The notes under the pieces: model-generated
The model's database searches: none
What the model saw: the letters and a program-made list of their open reading frames with translations, nothing else
Told to the model about the DNA's origin: nothing
NCBI GenBank assembly: GCA_002500135.1
Contig: DLSM01000012.1
Coordinates: forward strand, 24,941 to 82,201
Length of the DNA: 57,261 nt
Source of the DNA: Christensenella sp. UBA7862
Lineage (GTDB): Bacteria; Bacillota; Clostridia; Christensenellales; UBA1242
Direction of reading: 5' to 3'
Shown here: positions 50,562 to 57,261 of the stretch, one piece after another
Numbering within the stretch: the stretch's first letter is position 1
Layout: every line of letters begins with the position of its first letter
Program-made: the position numbers and the translations under genes

Positions 50562-50984
50562 ATGGAAAAAATCAGTGACAGATGGGCAAAACTCATTTTG
50601 TGGGCTTCTGCTTACATAAACGCAATTTTGTTTGCTCTTGTTGGTGGGTATTATTGGCTTAAGACAGATAGAGAGGAACTTAAATCAGAATGTAAAAAAG
50701 TCCTTTGGGTTACGCTTATTTTCTTGGCGATTTCTATGACGCTTACAGTTGTTTCTTCATTCGGCACAATTTGCAACGGCGGCTACAGAGTAATTTCAAT
50801 CATAAGTGCTATTGTAGCAATAGTCAAAGTTTGCACATATTTGACACTTGCTTTGTTTTCTTTCTTCGGAATAAAGTTTGATATTTCAAATGGTAAAGAA
50901 GCAAAAGCTGAAGTTAATGCGAGCAAAGAAGAAAAAGTTGAAGTTGAAATTGTTGAACCAGAAACAAATAGCGACAAAGAATAA
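50562..50984 (+). CDS. Hypothetical three-pass membrane protein
   Basis: A 140-residue protein that I do not recognise. Three hydrophobic segments lie at about 9-29 (LILWASAYINAILFALVGG), 45-65 (VLWVTLIFLAISMTLTVV) and 75-103, followed by a cytosolic tail rich in Glu, Lys and Val (KEEKVEVEIVEPE). The start is ATG 50562, with GGAGG 5 nt upstream; a GTG four codons earlier is part of that ribosome binding site. It stands alone with its own promoter and terminator. Confidence 0.78.
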   Translation: MEKISDRWAKLILWASAYINAILFALVGGYYWLKTDREELKSECKKVLWVTLIFLAISMTLTVVSSFGTICNGGYRVISIISAIVAIVKVCTYLTLALFSFFGIKFDISNGKEAKAEVNASKEEKVEVEIVEPETNSDKE

Positions 50985-50991
50985 GGATAAA

Positions 50992-51023
50992 GGCAAGTTA
51001 CATTCTGTGACTTGTCTTTTTTT
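50992..51023 (+). terminator. Intrinsic terminator after the membrane-protein gene
   Basis: Stem GGCAAGTTACA / TGTGACTTGTC with two or three G-T pairs and a short loop, then seven T. It starts 8 nt after the stop codon. Confidence 0.85.
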
Positions 51024-51051
51024 GTGCAATAATTGCTACAAATAAGTTGAC

Positions 51052-51079
51052 TTGAAAATTATTTTTGCTAAACTATACA
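51052..51079 (+). promoter_or_regulatory. Putative tyrS promoter
   Basis: TTGAAA (51052-51057), a 16-bp spacer and TATACA (51074-51079); an overlapping TTGACT with TAAACT is also possible. It lies only about 15 nt from the ATG, so the leader is short and there is no room for a T-box. Confidence 0.5.
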
Positions 51080-51094
51080 ATATTGGAGAGAAAA

Positions 51095-52318
51095 ATGAAA
51101 ATATATGATGAACTTGTATCACGTGGGCTTGTTGCTCAAGTGACAGACGAAGACAAAATTAGAGATTTGGTGAACAACGGCAAGGCTACATTTTACATTG
51201 GCTTTGACCCAACGGCAGACTCGTTGCATGTTGGGCATTTTATGACACTGGTGCTTATGAAAAGACTTCAAATGGCGGGCAATAAACCTGTTGTTTTGCT
51301 TGGTGGCGGCACGGGATATATCGGTGACCCAAGTGGCAGAACGGATATGCGTTCAATGATGAGTCCAGAAACCATTGCTCACAACTGTGAATGTTTTAAA
51401 AAACAGATTGGAAAGTTTATAAACTTTGAAGACGGAAAAGCCATTGTTGCAAACAACGCCGACTGGCTTTTGAAACTCAATTACATTGAACTTTTGCGTG
51501 ATGTGGGGGCGTGTTTTTCTGTCAACAACATGCTTCGTGCAGAGTGCTATAAGCAACGGATGGAAAAGGGACTTTCCTTTTTGGAATTTAACTATATGAT
51601 TATGCAGTCATATGACTTCTATCACCTATTTAAGGAATATGGCTGCAATATGCAATTTGGCGGCGATGACCAATGGAGCAACATGCTTGCTGGCACAGAA
51701 CTTATCCGCAAAAAACTTGGCAAGGACGCATATGCAATGACCATTACCCTTCTTCTTAACAGCGAAGGCAAAAAAATGGGCAAAACAGCAAGAGGTGCTG
51801 TGTGGCTTGACGAAAACAAAACTTCCCCATTTGAATTCTATCAATATTGGAGAAATACATCTGACGAAGACGTCATAAAATGTATGAGGCTTTTGACATT
51901 TATTCCGCTTGAAAAAATTGACGAAATGGCATTGTGGCAAGGGGCAGAACTTAACAAGGCAAAAGACATTTTGGCGTATGAAATTACAAGTATGGTGCAT
52001 GGACAAGAAAAAGCAGACGAAGCAAGACGCATGGCACAATCGCTCTTTAGTGGAAATGCAGCCGATATGGAAGCACCTCAATTTGAACTTGACGCAAACA
52101 AACTTGACGGCAACAAAATTTCCCTACTTGACCTTCTTGTTGAAGCAAAACTTACAAAATCAAAAGGCGAAGGCAGACGTCTTATTGCTCAAAACGGAAT
52201 TTCAGTTGACGACAGGGTTATAACTGATGAAAACTATGAAATTTGCAAGGCAAATCTTGAAACTGGCATTATGCTTAAAAAAGGCAAAAAGACTTTCTTG
52301 AATGTTATTGTAAAATAA
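51095..52318 (+). CDS. tyrS: Tyrosyl-tRNA synthetase
   Basis: A 407-residue class I aminoacyl-tRNA synthetase charging tRNA-Tyr in the cytosol. The HIGH motif reads HVGH (in FDPTADSLHVGHF), the KMSKS loop reads KMGKT (in SEGKKMGKTARG), and a C-terminal S4 RNA-binding domain (AKLTKSKGEGRRLIAQNG) is present. The ATG at 51095 has GGAGAG 5 nt upstream; an in-frame TTG ten codons earlier overlaps the promoter and is rejected. It is of the bacterial TyrS type. No T-box leader is seen, unlike many Bacillota, so expression is probably constitutive. A clear terminator follows. Confidence 0.97.
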   Translation: MKIYDELVSRGLVAQVTDEDKIRDLVNNGKATFYIGFDPTADSLHVGHFMTLVLMKRLQMAGNKPVVLLGGGTGYIGDPSGRTDMRSMMSPETIAHNCECFKKQIGKFINFEDGKAIVANNADWLLKLNYIELLRDVGACFSVNNMLRAECYKQRMEKGLSFLEFNYMIMQSYDFYHLFKEYGCNMQFGGDDQWSNMLAGTELIRKKLGKDAYAMTITLLLNSEGKKMGKTARGAVWLDENKTSPFEFYQYWRNTSDEDVIKCMRLLTFIPLEKIDEMALWQGAELNKAKDILAYEITSMVHGQEKADEARRMAQSLFSGNAADMEAPQFELDANKLDGNKISLLDLLVEAKLTKSKGEGRRLIAQNGISVDDRVITDENYEICKANLETGIMLKKGKKTFLNVIVK

Positions 52319-52325
52319 AAAAATT

Positions 52326-52348
52326 ATCCCCAGTTTTGGGGATTTTTT
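52326..52348 (+). terminator. Intrinsic terminator of tyrS
   Basis: Stem ATCCCC / GGGGAT with a 6-nt loop, followed by six T; it begins 8 nt after the stop codon. Confidence 0.88.
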
Positions 52349-52460
52349 ATTAAATAAGTTGTATTTTAAAAATTGCAAAGGTTTTTAAGTTGCATGGTTA
52401 TTTTAAAGAAAAATGCACAAAATACTTATGAAAATTCGACATTATTTGCAACTTTGCATC

Positions 52461-52488
52461 TTGACAAACGGGTTATTTGTGATAGAAT
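52461..52488 (+). promoter_or_regulatory. Promoter of the 167-aa helical protein gene
   Basis: TTGACA (52461-52466), a 16-bp spacer and TAGAAT (52483-52488), about 31 nt before the ATG at 52520. Confidence 0.7.
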
Positions 52489-52519
52489 AATGTTATCAAA
52501 TCAAAAAGGAACTTTTATT

Positions 52520-53023
52520 ATGGAAACCACAATTCAACAACAATCAGCACAAAAATTGCTTGACGCTGCAAAAAACTTGGTCAAAAAGGCACATGTTTCT
52601 ACCCCTTCTCAAAGAGCAAACTTTATTGAAGCAAAAATCGCTTTTGGAAAAGAATTTTCAAACATTCCAGACGAAGACAAGAGAGAAGTTGTTTCTCAAG
52701 CAAAAGAGATAAGCCAAAACGAAGGCTCTTCCCTTCTTGCTCAAACAGCATATGACAATATCGAATATAAATATTATGAACACATTTTAAGAACATTTAT
52801 GGCAAGAATTAACGAAACAATCCTTCAATCTGGCAGATCAAACGCAAGAAATGATATTTATCAAGAACTCTGCTCACTTACAGAACGTGAACTTGAAGGC
52901 GTAAAAGAATTGCACGAAAGACAAAAACAATCTAAAAAAGACTTTACAAGAGAAACTTTTGAAGACGCAACCCTCATTCTTGATGACGCACTGAAAGCAC
53001 TTGCCGCAGCTCAACAAAGATAA
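52520..53023 (+). CDS. Hypothetical all-helical protein
   Basis: A 167-residue soluble protein that I do not recognise. It is predicted almost wholly alpha-helical, rich in Ala, Glu, Lys and Gln, without membrane segments, cysteines forming a metal site or a signal peptide. Several stretches could form coiled coils (QSAQKLLDAAKNLVKKAH, ELEGVKELHERQKQSKKDF). The start is set by AAAAGGA 9 nt before ATG 52520 and by the promoter just upstream. The single-gene unit ends in a bidirectional terminator shared with cytidylate kinase. Confidence 0.78.
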   Translation: METTIQQQSAQKLLDAAKNLVKKAHVSTPSQRANFIEAKIAFGKEFSNIPDEDKREVVSQAKEISQNEGSSLLAQTAYDNIEYKYYEHILRTFMARINETILQSGRSNARNDIYQELCSLTERELEGVKELHERQKQSKKDFTRETFEDATLILDDALKALAAAQQR

Positions 53024-53026
53024 CTT

Positions 53027-53052
53027 AAAAGCCTAGCAATCGCTAGGCTTTT
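53027..53052. terminator. Bidirectional terminator between convergent genes
   Basis: Perfect 11-bp stem AAAAGCCTAGC / GCTAGGCTTTT with a 4-nt loop; a TTTT end exists on both strands. It serves the helical-protein gene (plus strand) and cytidylate kinase (minus strand). Confidence 0.85.
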
Positions 53053-53058
53053 AATATT

Positions 53059-53739
53059 TTATTTGAGTTCTTGTTGCATTTTATCTTTAATTAGTTTTTC
53101 ACAATATGAAATTGTTTGCTCCAAGGTGAAGTTTGAATTGTCAACAATGACTGCGTCTTGTGGGACAAGAAGTTTTCCGTGTTCACGAGATTTGTCCACC
53201 TCGTCACGCTGCTTTATATCTTTTAAAATTTCCTCGTAAGCGGGTCTTGCTGGATCATTTTCCATTTGGGCAAAGCGTCTTTTGGCTCGCTCCTCACTTG
53301 AAGCGGTGAGATAAATTTTGACATCGGCGTCTTTTAAAACGACACTTCCAATGTCCCGCCCTTCCATAATGCAATTATGTTCTTTTGCAAAATCTCGTTG
53401 AAGGTCACGCACTTTATCTCTTAAATTTTCATAGCCCGACACAAAAGGTGTCATGTTGCTGACTATTTCCTTTCTTAAATTTGGCGTTTGGTCGATGTTG
53501 TTTACTATAACCCTTTGCTCGTCACCATTGAATACAATTTTAACATCCAAGTTTTCAAGAAGTTGTGAAATTATTTCTTCATTTGGCTGTGTTTCGCCAA
53601 AACGTCTTAGATATTCGCAAGTTATGCCACGATACATTGCCCCCGTGTTGAAATATCTGAAATTAAGATTTTTAGAAAGTCCCAACGCAAGCGAAGATTT
53701 GCCGCAACCAGCAAGTCCGTCAATAGCAACAGAAAACAT
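53059..53739 (-). CDS. cmk: Cytidylate kinase
   Basis: A 226-residue P-loop kinase phosphorylating CMP and dCMP with ATP. P-loop DGLAGCGKSS is at about 7-16. The substrate region FNTGAMYRGI, the EGRDIGSVVLKDADVK signature and the lid arginines in SSEERAKRRF are all present. Length is that of the bacterial Cmk family. ATG 53739 follows GAGGTG, and a TATAAT promoter lies about 30 nt upstream. In many Bacillota cmk is followed by plsC or rpsA/ispH; here it stands alone. Confidence 0.96.
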   Translation of the reverse strand: MFSVAIDGLAGCGKSSLALGLSKNLNFRYFNTGAMYRGITCEYLRRFGETQPNEEIISQLLENLDVKIVFNGDEQRVIVNNIDQTPNLRKEIVSNMTPFVSGYENLRDKVRDLQRDFAKEHNCIMEGRDIGSVVLKDADVKIYLTASSEERAKRRFAQMENDPARPAYEEILKDIKQRDEVDKSREHGKLLVPQDAVIVDNSNFTLEQTISYCEKLIKDKMQQELK

Positions 53740-53769
53740 TTTTCACCTCAAACTTTATTTTTCTCACTA

Positions 53770-53798
53770 ATTATACAAAAAGTTGTAAAATTGTCCAA
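53770..53798 (-). promoter_or_regulatory. Promoter of cmk
   Basis: Minus-strand TTGGAC (53793-53798), a 17-bp spacer and TATAAT (53770-53775). It is divergent from the deoD promoter. Confidence 0.7.
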
Positions 53799-53846
53799 AC
53801 ATTTTACACAAAACAATTACTTTTTACAAAAAATTGCTCAGTTATG

Positions 53847-53875
53847 TTGACTAATTTGAGATAAAACTTTACAAT
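53847..53875 (+). promoter_or_regulatory. Promoter giving a leaderless deoD mRNA
   Basis: TTGACT (53847-53852), a 17-bp spacer and TACAAT (53870-53875). Six bases separate the -10 box from the ATG, so transcription should start at the initiation codon. No ribosome binding site is present. Confidence 0.65.
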
Positions 53876-53881
53876 TAAGTT

Positions 53882-54610
53882 ATGAATAATATACCAACTC
53901 CACATATTGGGGCAAAACTTGGCGAAATTGCGGAAACTGTTATTTTGCCGGGCGACCCATTAAGAGCCAAAAAAATGGCAGAAAAATATTTGAAAAATGC
54001 AAAACTTGTAAGCAGTGTTAGAAATAATTATTGCTACACTGGGACATATCGCGGCAAGCGCGTGTCCATTATGTCAACTGGCATGGGAACGGCAAGTATG
54101 GGAATTTACTCACATGAGTTGTTCAACTTTTATAACGTGAAAAATGCCATTCGAGTGGGGACAATAGGCTCGCTTGACGAGAACTTTCATATCGGAGACA
54201 TTTTGATTGCACAAAATGCACACACTAACACTAACTACATGGATATTTTCCCACAAGGAAAGACAATTTGCAAGATGAAAGGTGTAAACTCATTTGCAGC
54301 AAGCAAAAATCTTGTGGAGAAAGCACTTGAAGTGGACAGCTCGCTAAAATACAACCTCTGTGACATTTGGACAACGGACACATTCTATTCTACCCTTCCC
54401 GCTCCAATTGTAAAGAAACTTAACATTGCTGGGGTCGAAATGGAAGGAGCGGCACTTTATCTTAATGCAGAAGTAGTCCACAAAAACGCCCTTTGCATTT
54501 GCACAGTGTCTGATGAAATTTATTCAAACAAAAGTGCTTCGTCTGACGAACGTGAAAACAATTTTTACAAAATGTTTGAACTAGCATTGAACATTGCTTT
54601 GAAGTTGTAA
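53882..54610 (+). CDS. deoD: Purine nucleoside phosphorylase (DeoD type)
   Basis: A 242-residue cytosolic enzyme that splits purine nucleosides with phosphate, forming base and ribose-1-phosphate (nucleoside salvage). DeoD-type marks are TPHIGAKLGE at the N terminus, the phosphate site LPGDPLRAKKMAEKYL, the conserved RVGTIGSLDE, GVEMEGAALY (ribose site) and CTVSDEIY with the catalytic Asp, followed by the Arg of SSDERENNF. Length and order match the hexameric family. The start codon lies 6 nt after a -10 box with no ribosome binding site. The next gene starts 20 nt downstream and is likely co-transcribed. Confidence 0.96.
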   Translation: MNNIPTPHIGAKLGEIAETVILPGDPLRAKKMAEKYLKNAKLVSSVRNNYCYTGTYRGKRVSIMSTGMGTASMGIYSHELFNFYNVKNAIRVGTIGSLDENFHIGDILIAQNAHTNTNYMDIFPQGKTICKMKGVNSFAASKNLVEKALEVDSSLKYNLCDIWTTDTFYSTLPAPIVKKLNIAGVEMEGAALYLNAEVVHKNALCICTVSDEIYSNKSASSDERENNFYKMFELALNIALKL

Positions 54611-54630
54611 AATTTAAATTGGAGAAAATT

Positions 54631-55089
54631 ATGTTAAAAAAATATGGCTTTTTATTCGGCTCTCTTGCAGTGCTTGTTGTGGGACTAATTTGTCTTTTGG
54701 CAGGTGGAATGAGTTACACAACCCTTGTGATTTTGCTAATTGGCATTTTATGCACGGTCGCAAGCATGTTTGCTTCACTGCCAACTCACACGGAGGAACA
54801 ATCTAAGCAAGACGAAGAAGAACAACCAAAGGAAAGTCCAAAAGAGGTGGAAGTTGCACCAAAACCAATAGTTCTATCCGCAAAGAAGCATAAGATTGTG
54901 TGCAAATATTGCAAAAATAGATTTCCTTGCACGGCGGACAACTGCCCACATTGTGGAGCGCCAGTTGATGTGTCTTCCCTATCGCCAGAATGTCTTGAAC
55001 CTGTGCCACATGAAAAAGAAATATCAACTGTAACACCTAAAACTGAAACACCTAAAGCAAATAAAAAGAAGACCAACAAAAACAAGTAA
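54631..55089 (+). CDS. Zinc-ribbon membrane protein
   Basis: A 152-residue protein of unknown function. Two hydrophobic segments near the N terminus (about 5-25 and 28-48, forming a hairpin) are followed by a charged Glu/Lys/Pro linker (EEQSKQDEEEQPKESPKE). A zinc ribbon at about 92-110 with C-K-Y-C, a lone Cys and C-P-H-C-G, and a Lys-rich C terminus complete it. Start ATG 54631, with GGAG 6 nt upstream, preferred over a TTG four codons earlier. The zinc ribbon should face the cytosol if the hairpin enters and leaves on the same side. It follows deoD closely; no functional link is evident. Confidence 0.78.
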   Translation: MLKKYGFLFGSLAVLVVGLICLLAGGMSYTTLVILLIGILCTVASMFASLPTHTEEQSKQDEEEQPKESPKEVEVAPKPIVLSAKKHKIVCKYCKNRFPCTADNCPHCGAPVDVSSLSPECLEPVPHEKEISTVTPKTETPKANKKKTNKNK

Positions 55090-55109
55090 GTTTTGTGAAT
55101 CTTGAATTA

Positions 55110-55138
55110 TTGGAATTTAAGTAAAATTTTAATAATAC
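55110..55138 (+). promoter_or_regulatory. Putative promoter of the PAP2 gene
   Basis: TTGGAA (55110-55115), a 17-bp spacer and TAATAC (55133-55138), about 80 nt before the ATG at 55219. Confidence 0.45.
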
Positions 55139-55218
55139 TGCTCATATGAAACAAACAATTAAAACAAAAGATTAAATAAAAAGAAAACATTTAAAATAGA
55201 TATAGAAAAGGGGTTAAA

Positions 55219-56175
55219 ATGGAAAAAGCGAAAAAAATAACACTTTGGGTGACTGTTGCATGTTTTGTTGTGGCACTTGTTTTGGGGACAATTTTTGACC
55301 TTCAAATAAGCAAGTCCTTAGCGGACATCACTTGGGGACAATATTACACAACAAACTTTTATGCCATAGCGGGCGAAGTTGTGGGCGAAATGGTGCTTTA
55401 TGTAATTGTTATTTCTGCTCTTGCAATTTTGATTGACTACTTCTTCAAGCGAAACATTGACAAAAAGTGGTTTTATTATGTTTTTATTGCAATTTTTGCT
55501 GTTTTGAGCATTGGAGTTGGGTTTTATGCAATAAGCAAATTTTTGAAATATCTTGCAAACTTCGGGGCGGCAAATGTTGGTGAATTTAAGTCTTCCACCA
55601 TTGGAAAAGTTGTTATTGGGCTTGTATCATGTGCGGAAACTTTGATTGCTTGTCTACTTTTTTCAAAGTGTAAAGAAGAAACACTAAAACAACTTGCCGT
55701 GTGGGCTATTGTAGTTATTCTTGTTGCCATTGCGAGCAACGCCTTGGTGCAAATTTACAAACGAATTGCTTGCAGAGCAAGATACAGAGCCATGGTGTAT
55801 GAAGACATTGAAGACTTTGAGTTTTACTCGCCTTGGTATGTGATAAACCACAACAAATTCTCGTCCACTGCAAGCTTTGCGGGCGACTACTTCAAGTCGT
55901 TTCCTTCTGGTCATGCGTGTGCCAGTGCAAGTATGTTTTCTCTCGTCCTTTTGCCATGCTGCTTTGAAAAAACAAACACCACAAAGTGGAAAGCAATTTT
56001 TATCGCCCTTGCCACCACTTGGACAGCACTTGTGTGCGTGTCTCGAATAGTTGCCGGCGCCCACTACTTCACCGATGTCCTCATCGGCTCCTTCACAACA
56101 ATCTTCCTAACCTTCCTTGCAAAATGGACATTACTTAACAAAAACATTCCACAGAAGTGGGTGGAGAAAATTTGA
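55219..56175 (+). CDS. PAP2-family membrane phosphatase
   Basis: A 318-residue polytopic membrane protein. About six to eight membrane segments surround the three PAP2 (phosphatidic acid phosphatase 2) motifs: motif 1 K-x6-R (KRIACRAR; the usual Pro after Arg is Tyr), motif 2 PSGH (SFPSGHACAS) and motif 3 SRIVAGAHYFTD with the catalytic His and Asp. The family removes phosphate from lipid substrates such as phosphatidic acid, phosphatidylglycerol phosphate or undecaprenyl pyrophosphate; which one cannot be told. Long N-terminal region (about 130 residues, several membrane spans before motif 1) is more than the smallest members have. The ATG 55219 has AAGGGG upstream; TGA stop and terminator follow. 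Confidence 0.9.
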   Translation: MEKAKKITLWVTVACFVVALVLGTIFDLQISKSLADITWGQYYTTNFYAIAGEVVGEMVLYVIVISALAILIDYFFKRNIDKKWFYYVFIAIFAVLSIGVGFYAISKFLKYLANFGAANVGEFKSSTIGKVVIGLVSCAETLIACLLFSKCKEETLKQLAVWAIVVILVAIASNALVQIYKRIACRARYRAMVYEDIEDFEFYSPWYVINHNKFSSTASFAGDYFKSFPSGHACASASMFSLVLLPCCFEKTNTTKWKAIFIALATTWTALVCVSRIVAGAHYFTDVLIGSFTTIFLTFLAKWTLLNKNIPQKWVEKI

Positions 56176-56189
56176 TTATTAAATAAATT

Positions 56190-56213
56190 AGCCCCTAATA
56201 TGGGGCTTTTTTT
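56190..56213 (+). terminator. Intrinsic terminator after the PAP2 gene
   Basis: Stem AGCCCC / GGGGCT with a 6-nt loop, then seven T on the plus strand. It may also help end the convergent surface-protein gene, but the T run on that strand is poor. Confidence 0.85.
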
Positions 56214-56234
56214 ATTTACAAAATAACTATGTGA

Positions 56235-57261
56235 TTATTGCTTAACAGGTATTTTGCAGTCTGCATATGTTCCATTTGCAGTACTTGTTACTCGAACCGT
56301 GATATAACGAGTTGTTGAAAGTGAATTAAGTATTTTATAATATTCCTCAATCGCAGCATGGGTACTATGTTTTATCTTCTTATAGAATTTAACTGTAACA
56401 AGGTTATTAGAAGAAACACTTGATACAGACATATATGAATTTATGGCGCTATCGCACGAAAGTTTGCTGGTTAAATAACTCCCTCCTCCACCAGATACTT
56501 TTAACAAACAAATACCGCTAAATACAGAAACATTTACTCCATTTTCAGTGGAAGCATCATTATCAACACTTACCCCAGAACTGCCATATGTTGTAACACT
56601 AACTGGGATTGCCGTCCACTTGGCATAAAGGGTTGTGTCACTATCAGTTGTCCATGTCCTAAGCCCTGTTCCAGAAGAATTGTAATATTGTGTTCCCGAA
56701 CCATTTGTCCCAGTGTAGTAACCGCCAAAAGTGTAACCAACACGGGTTGGGACGGAAATATTTGGGACAGTGGCATTGTATGTTGCTGTTGCAGTTGAAG
56801 AGCCGCCAGTTCCGCTTTGACGGTCAAGTGTTAGTGTATATGTTTTTGCACTTCTTGTCCAAGTGGCATAGACATAAATTGACGAATAATATGTTCCGCT
56901 CATTGTCCAAGAGGAAGAAGTTGAAGTTATTGTTGCAAGAAGAGTTCCGCTTGTGGAGTTGCCAGAATAGATTTTAATATTTGTTAATGAGTAATTATAA
57001 CCCGTTGCACTGCCGCTTGAAGAGATTGAAATTGTGCTTCCAAAAGTACCACTTGAGAGGACAGAAATGCTTGAACCAGTGAGATTAGTTCCACTTGTTA
57101 TTGTGTAAGATTTTGGTGTCCAACTTGCAGTCAAAGTCTGATTCCCTATTGAAGTAAAACGAGTGGAAGATGTGACTGTTGTGCTTCCACTTTTCCACCC
57201 ATTGAAGTCATATCCAGTTCGTGTTGGCGTGGGCAAATCGCCGTATGTATCGCCTAATTTA
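56235..57261 (-). CDS. C-terminal part of an InlB-repeat surface protein (partial)
   Basis: The frame stays open to the window edge, so the N terminus lies outside; at least 341 residues are present. InlB-type units are seen: GYDFNGW with closer LTASW, a Ser/Thr/Gly-rich unit closing YVYATW, and GYTFGGYY closing LYAKW. A C-terminal domain of about 125 residues that I do not recognise follows; it has YITVRV near its end and two cysteines. No LPXTG or membrane anchor at the end. Much richer in Ser, Thr and Gly than the giant protein's repeats, so it is a separate family member. It ends convergently with the PAP2 gene. Confidence 0.85.
   Translation of the reverse strand, partial: KLGDTYGDLPTPTRTGYDFNGWKSGSTTVTSSTRFTSIGNQTLTASWTPKSYTITSGTNLTGSSISVLSSGTFGSTISISSSGSATGYNYSLTNIKIYSGNSTSGTLLATITSTSSSWTMSGTYYSSIYVYATWTRSAKTYTLTLDRQSGTGGSSTATATYNATVPNISVPTRVGYTFGGYYTGTNGSGTQYYNSSGTGLRTWTTDSDTTLYAKWTAIPVSVTTYGSSGVSVDNDASTENGVNVSVFSGICLLKVSGGGGSYLTSKLSCDSAINSYMSVSSVSSNNLVTVKFYKKIKHSTHAAIEEYYKILNSLSTTRYITVRVTSTANGTYADCKIPVKQ

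Noticed and set aside
51065..51094. In-frame TTG start ten codons upstream for tyrosyl-tRNA synthetase
   Set aside because: It overlaps the promoter and lacks a ribosome binding site, while ATG 51095 has GGAGAG at the right distance and matches the family start.
50985..51094. T-box riboswitch before tyrS
   Set aside because: The gap holds only the previous gene's terminator and a promoter close to the ATG; there is no space for T-box stems.
52373..52519. Upstream extension of the helical-protein gene
   Set aside because: The extension contains the TTGACA/TAGAAT promoter; ATG 52520 has its own ribosome binding site.
36348..57261. Alternative genetic code (TGA read as Trp or Gly)
   Set aside because: Trp is coded by TGG in conserved positions, and TGA serves as the stop of the PAP2 gene at the expected length.

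Overview
The window looks like part of the chromosome of an AT-rich, Gram-positive-type bacterium (Bacillota/Clostridia-like, most plausibly an uncultured gut lineage). The reasons are strong AGGAGG-type ribosome binding sites, sigma-A promoters, a lipobox lipoprotein, InlB B-repeat (Listeria-Bacteroides repeat) surface proteins, no outer-membrane genes, and TGA used as a stop codon (for example at the end of the PAP2 gene). The genus cannot be fixed from the sequence alone. No tRNA, rRNA, CRISPR array or complete insertion sequence was seen.

Left region (1-35.2 kb, minus strand): one uninterrupted gene of 35.16 kb encoding an 11,719-residue protein. Its architecture is an Asn/Gln/Gly-rich cytosolic tail, a single signal anchor, then about forty InlB-type beta-grasp repeats interleaved with seven parallel beta-helix modules. 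The modules are built from Gly-Gly-Ala-Ile-Tyr-type turns, and I counted about 115 such turns by eye. A BspA-like leucine-rich patch sits in the middle. Near the C terminus comes a DnaJ-like CxxCxGxG zinc cluster, followed by a 257-residue tail that I do not recognise. A terminator follows the gene, and a 1.1-kb AT-rich leader region carrying unexplained repeats precedes it.

Middle region (36-48.6 kb, mostly minus strand): enolase; a two-gene operon of unknown membrane proteins; an operon of a metallo-beta-lactamase/GNAT fusion plus the ribosome GTPase TypA; a polyprenyl-phosphate sugar transferase; a lipoprotein plus a small-multidrug-export-type membrane protein carrying a low-complexity insert; a YqeY protein (plus strand); and a three-gene surface operon (MBG-repeat cell-surface protein, small membrane protein, short-chain dehydrogenase). 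The surface operon is driven by a near-consensus promoter with an inverted-repeat operator just downstream.

Right region (48.7-57.2 kb): a small island with a MuF-tail/DUF6883 putative toxin and a DUF4926 putative immunity protein. Then a double DUF305 protein, a small membrane protein, tyrosyl-tRNA synthetase, a helical protein of unknown function, cytidylate kinase, purine nucleoside phosphorylase (DeoD), a zinc-ribbon membrane protein, a PAP2 phosphatase, and the C-terminal end of another InlB-repeat surface protein that runs off the window.

Functionally the window mixes housekeeping genes (glycolysis, translation, nucleotide salvage) with cell-surface construction: the giant adhesin-like fibre, sugar transferase, MBG protein, PAP2 phosphatase and a second InlB protein. 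Two genes (the lipoprotein and deoD) have near-consensus promoters whose predicted start of transcription falls on the ATG, suggesting leaderless mRNAs.
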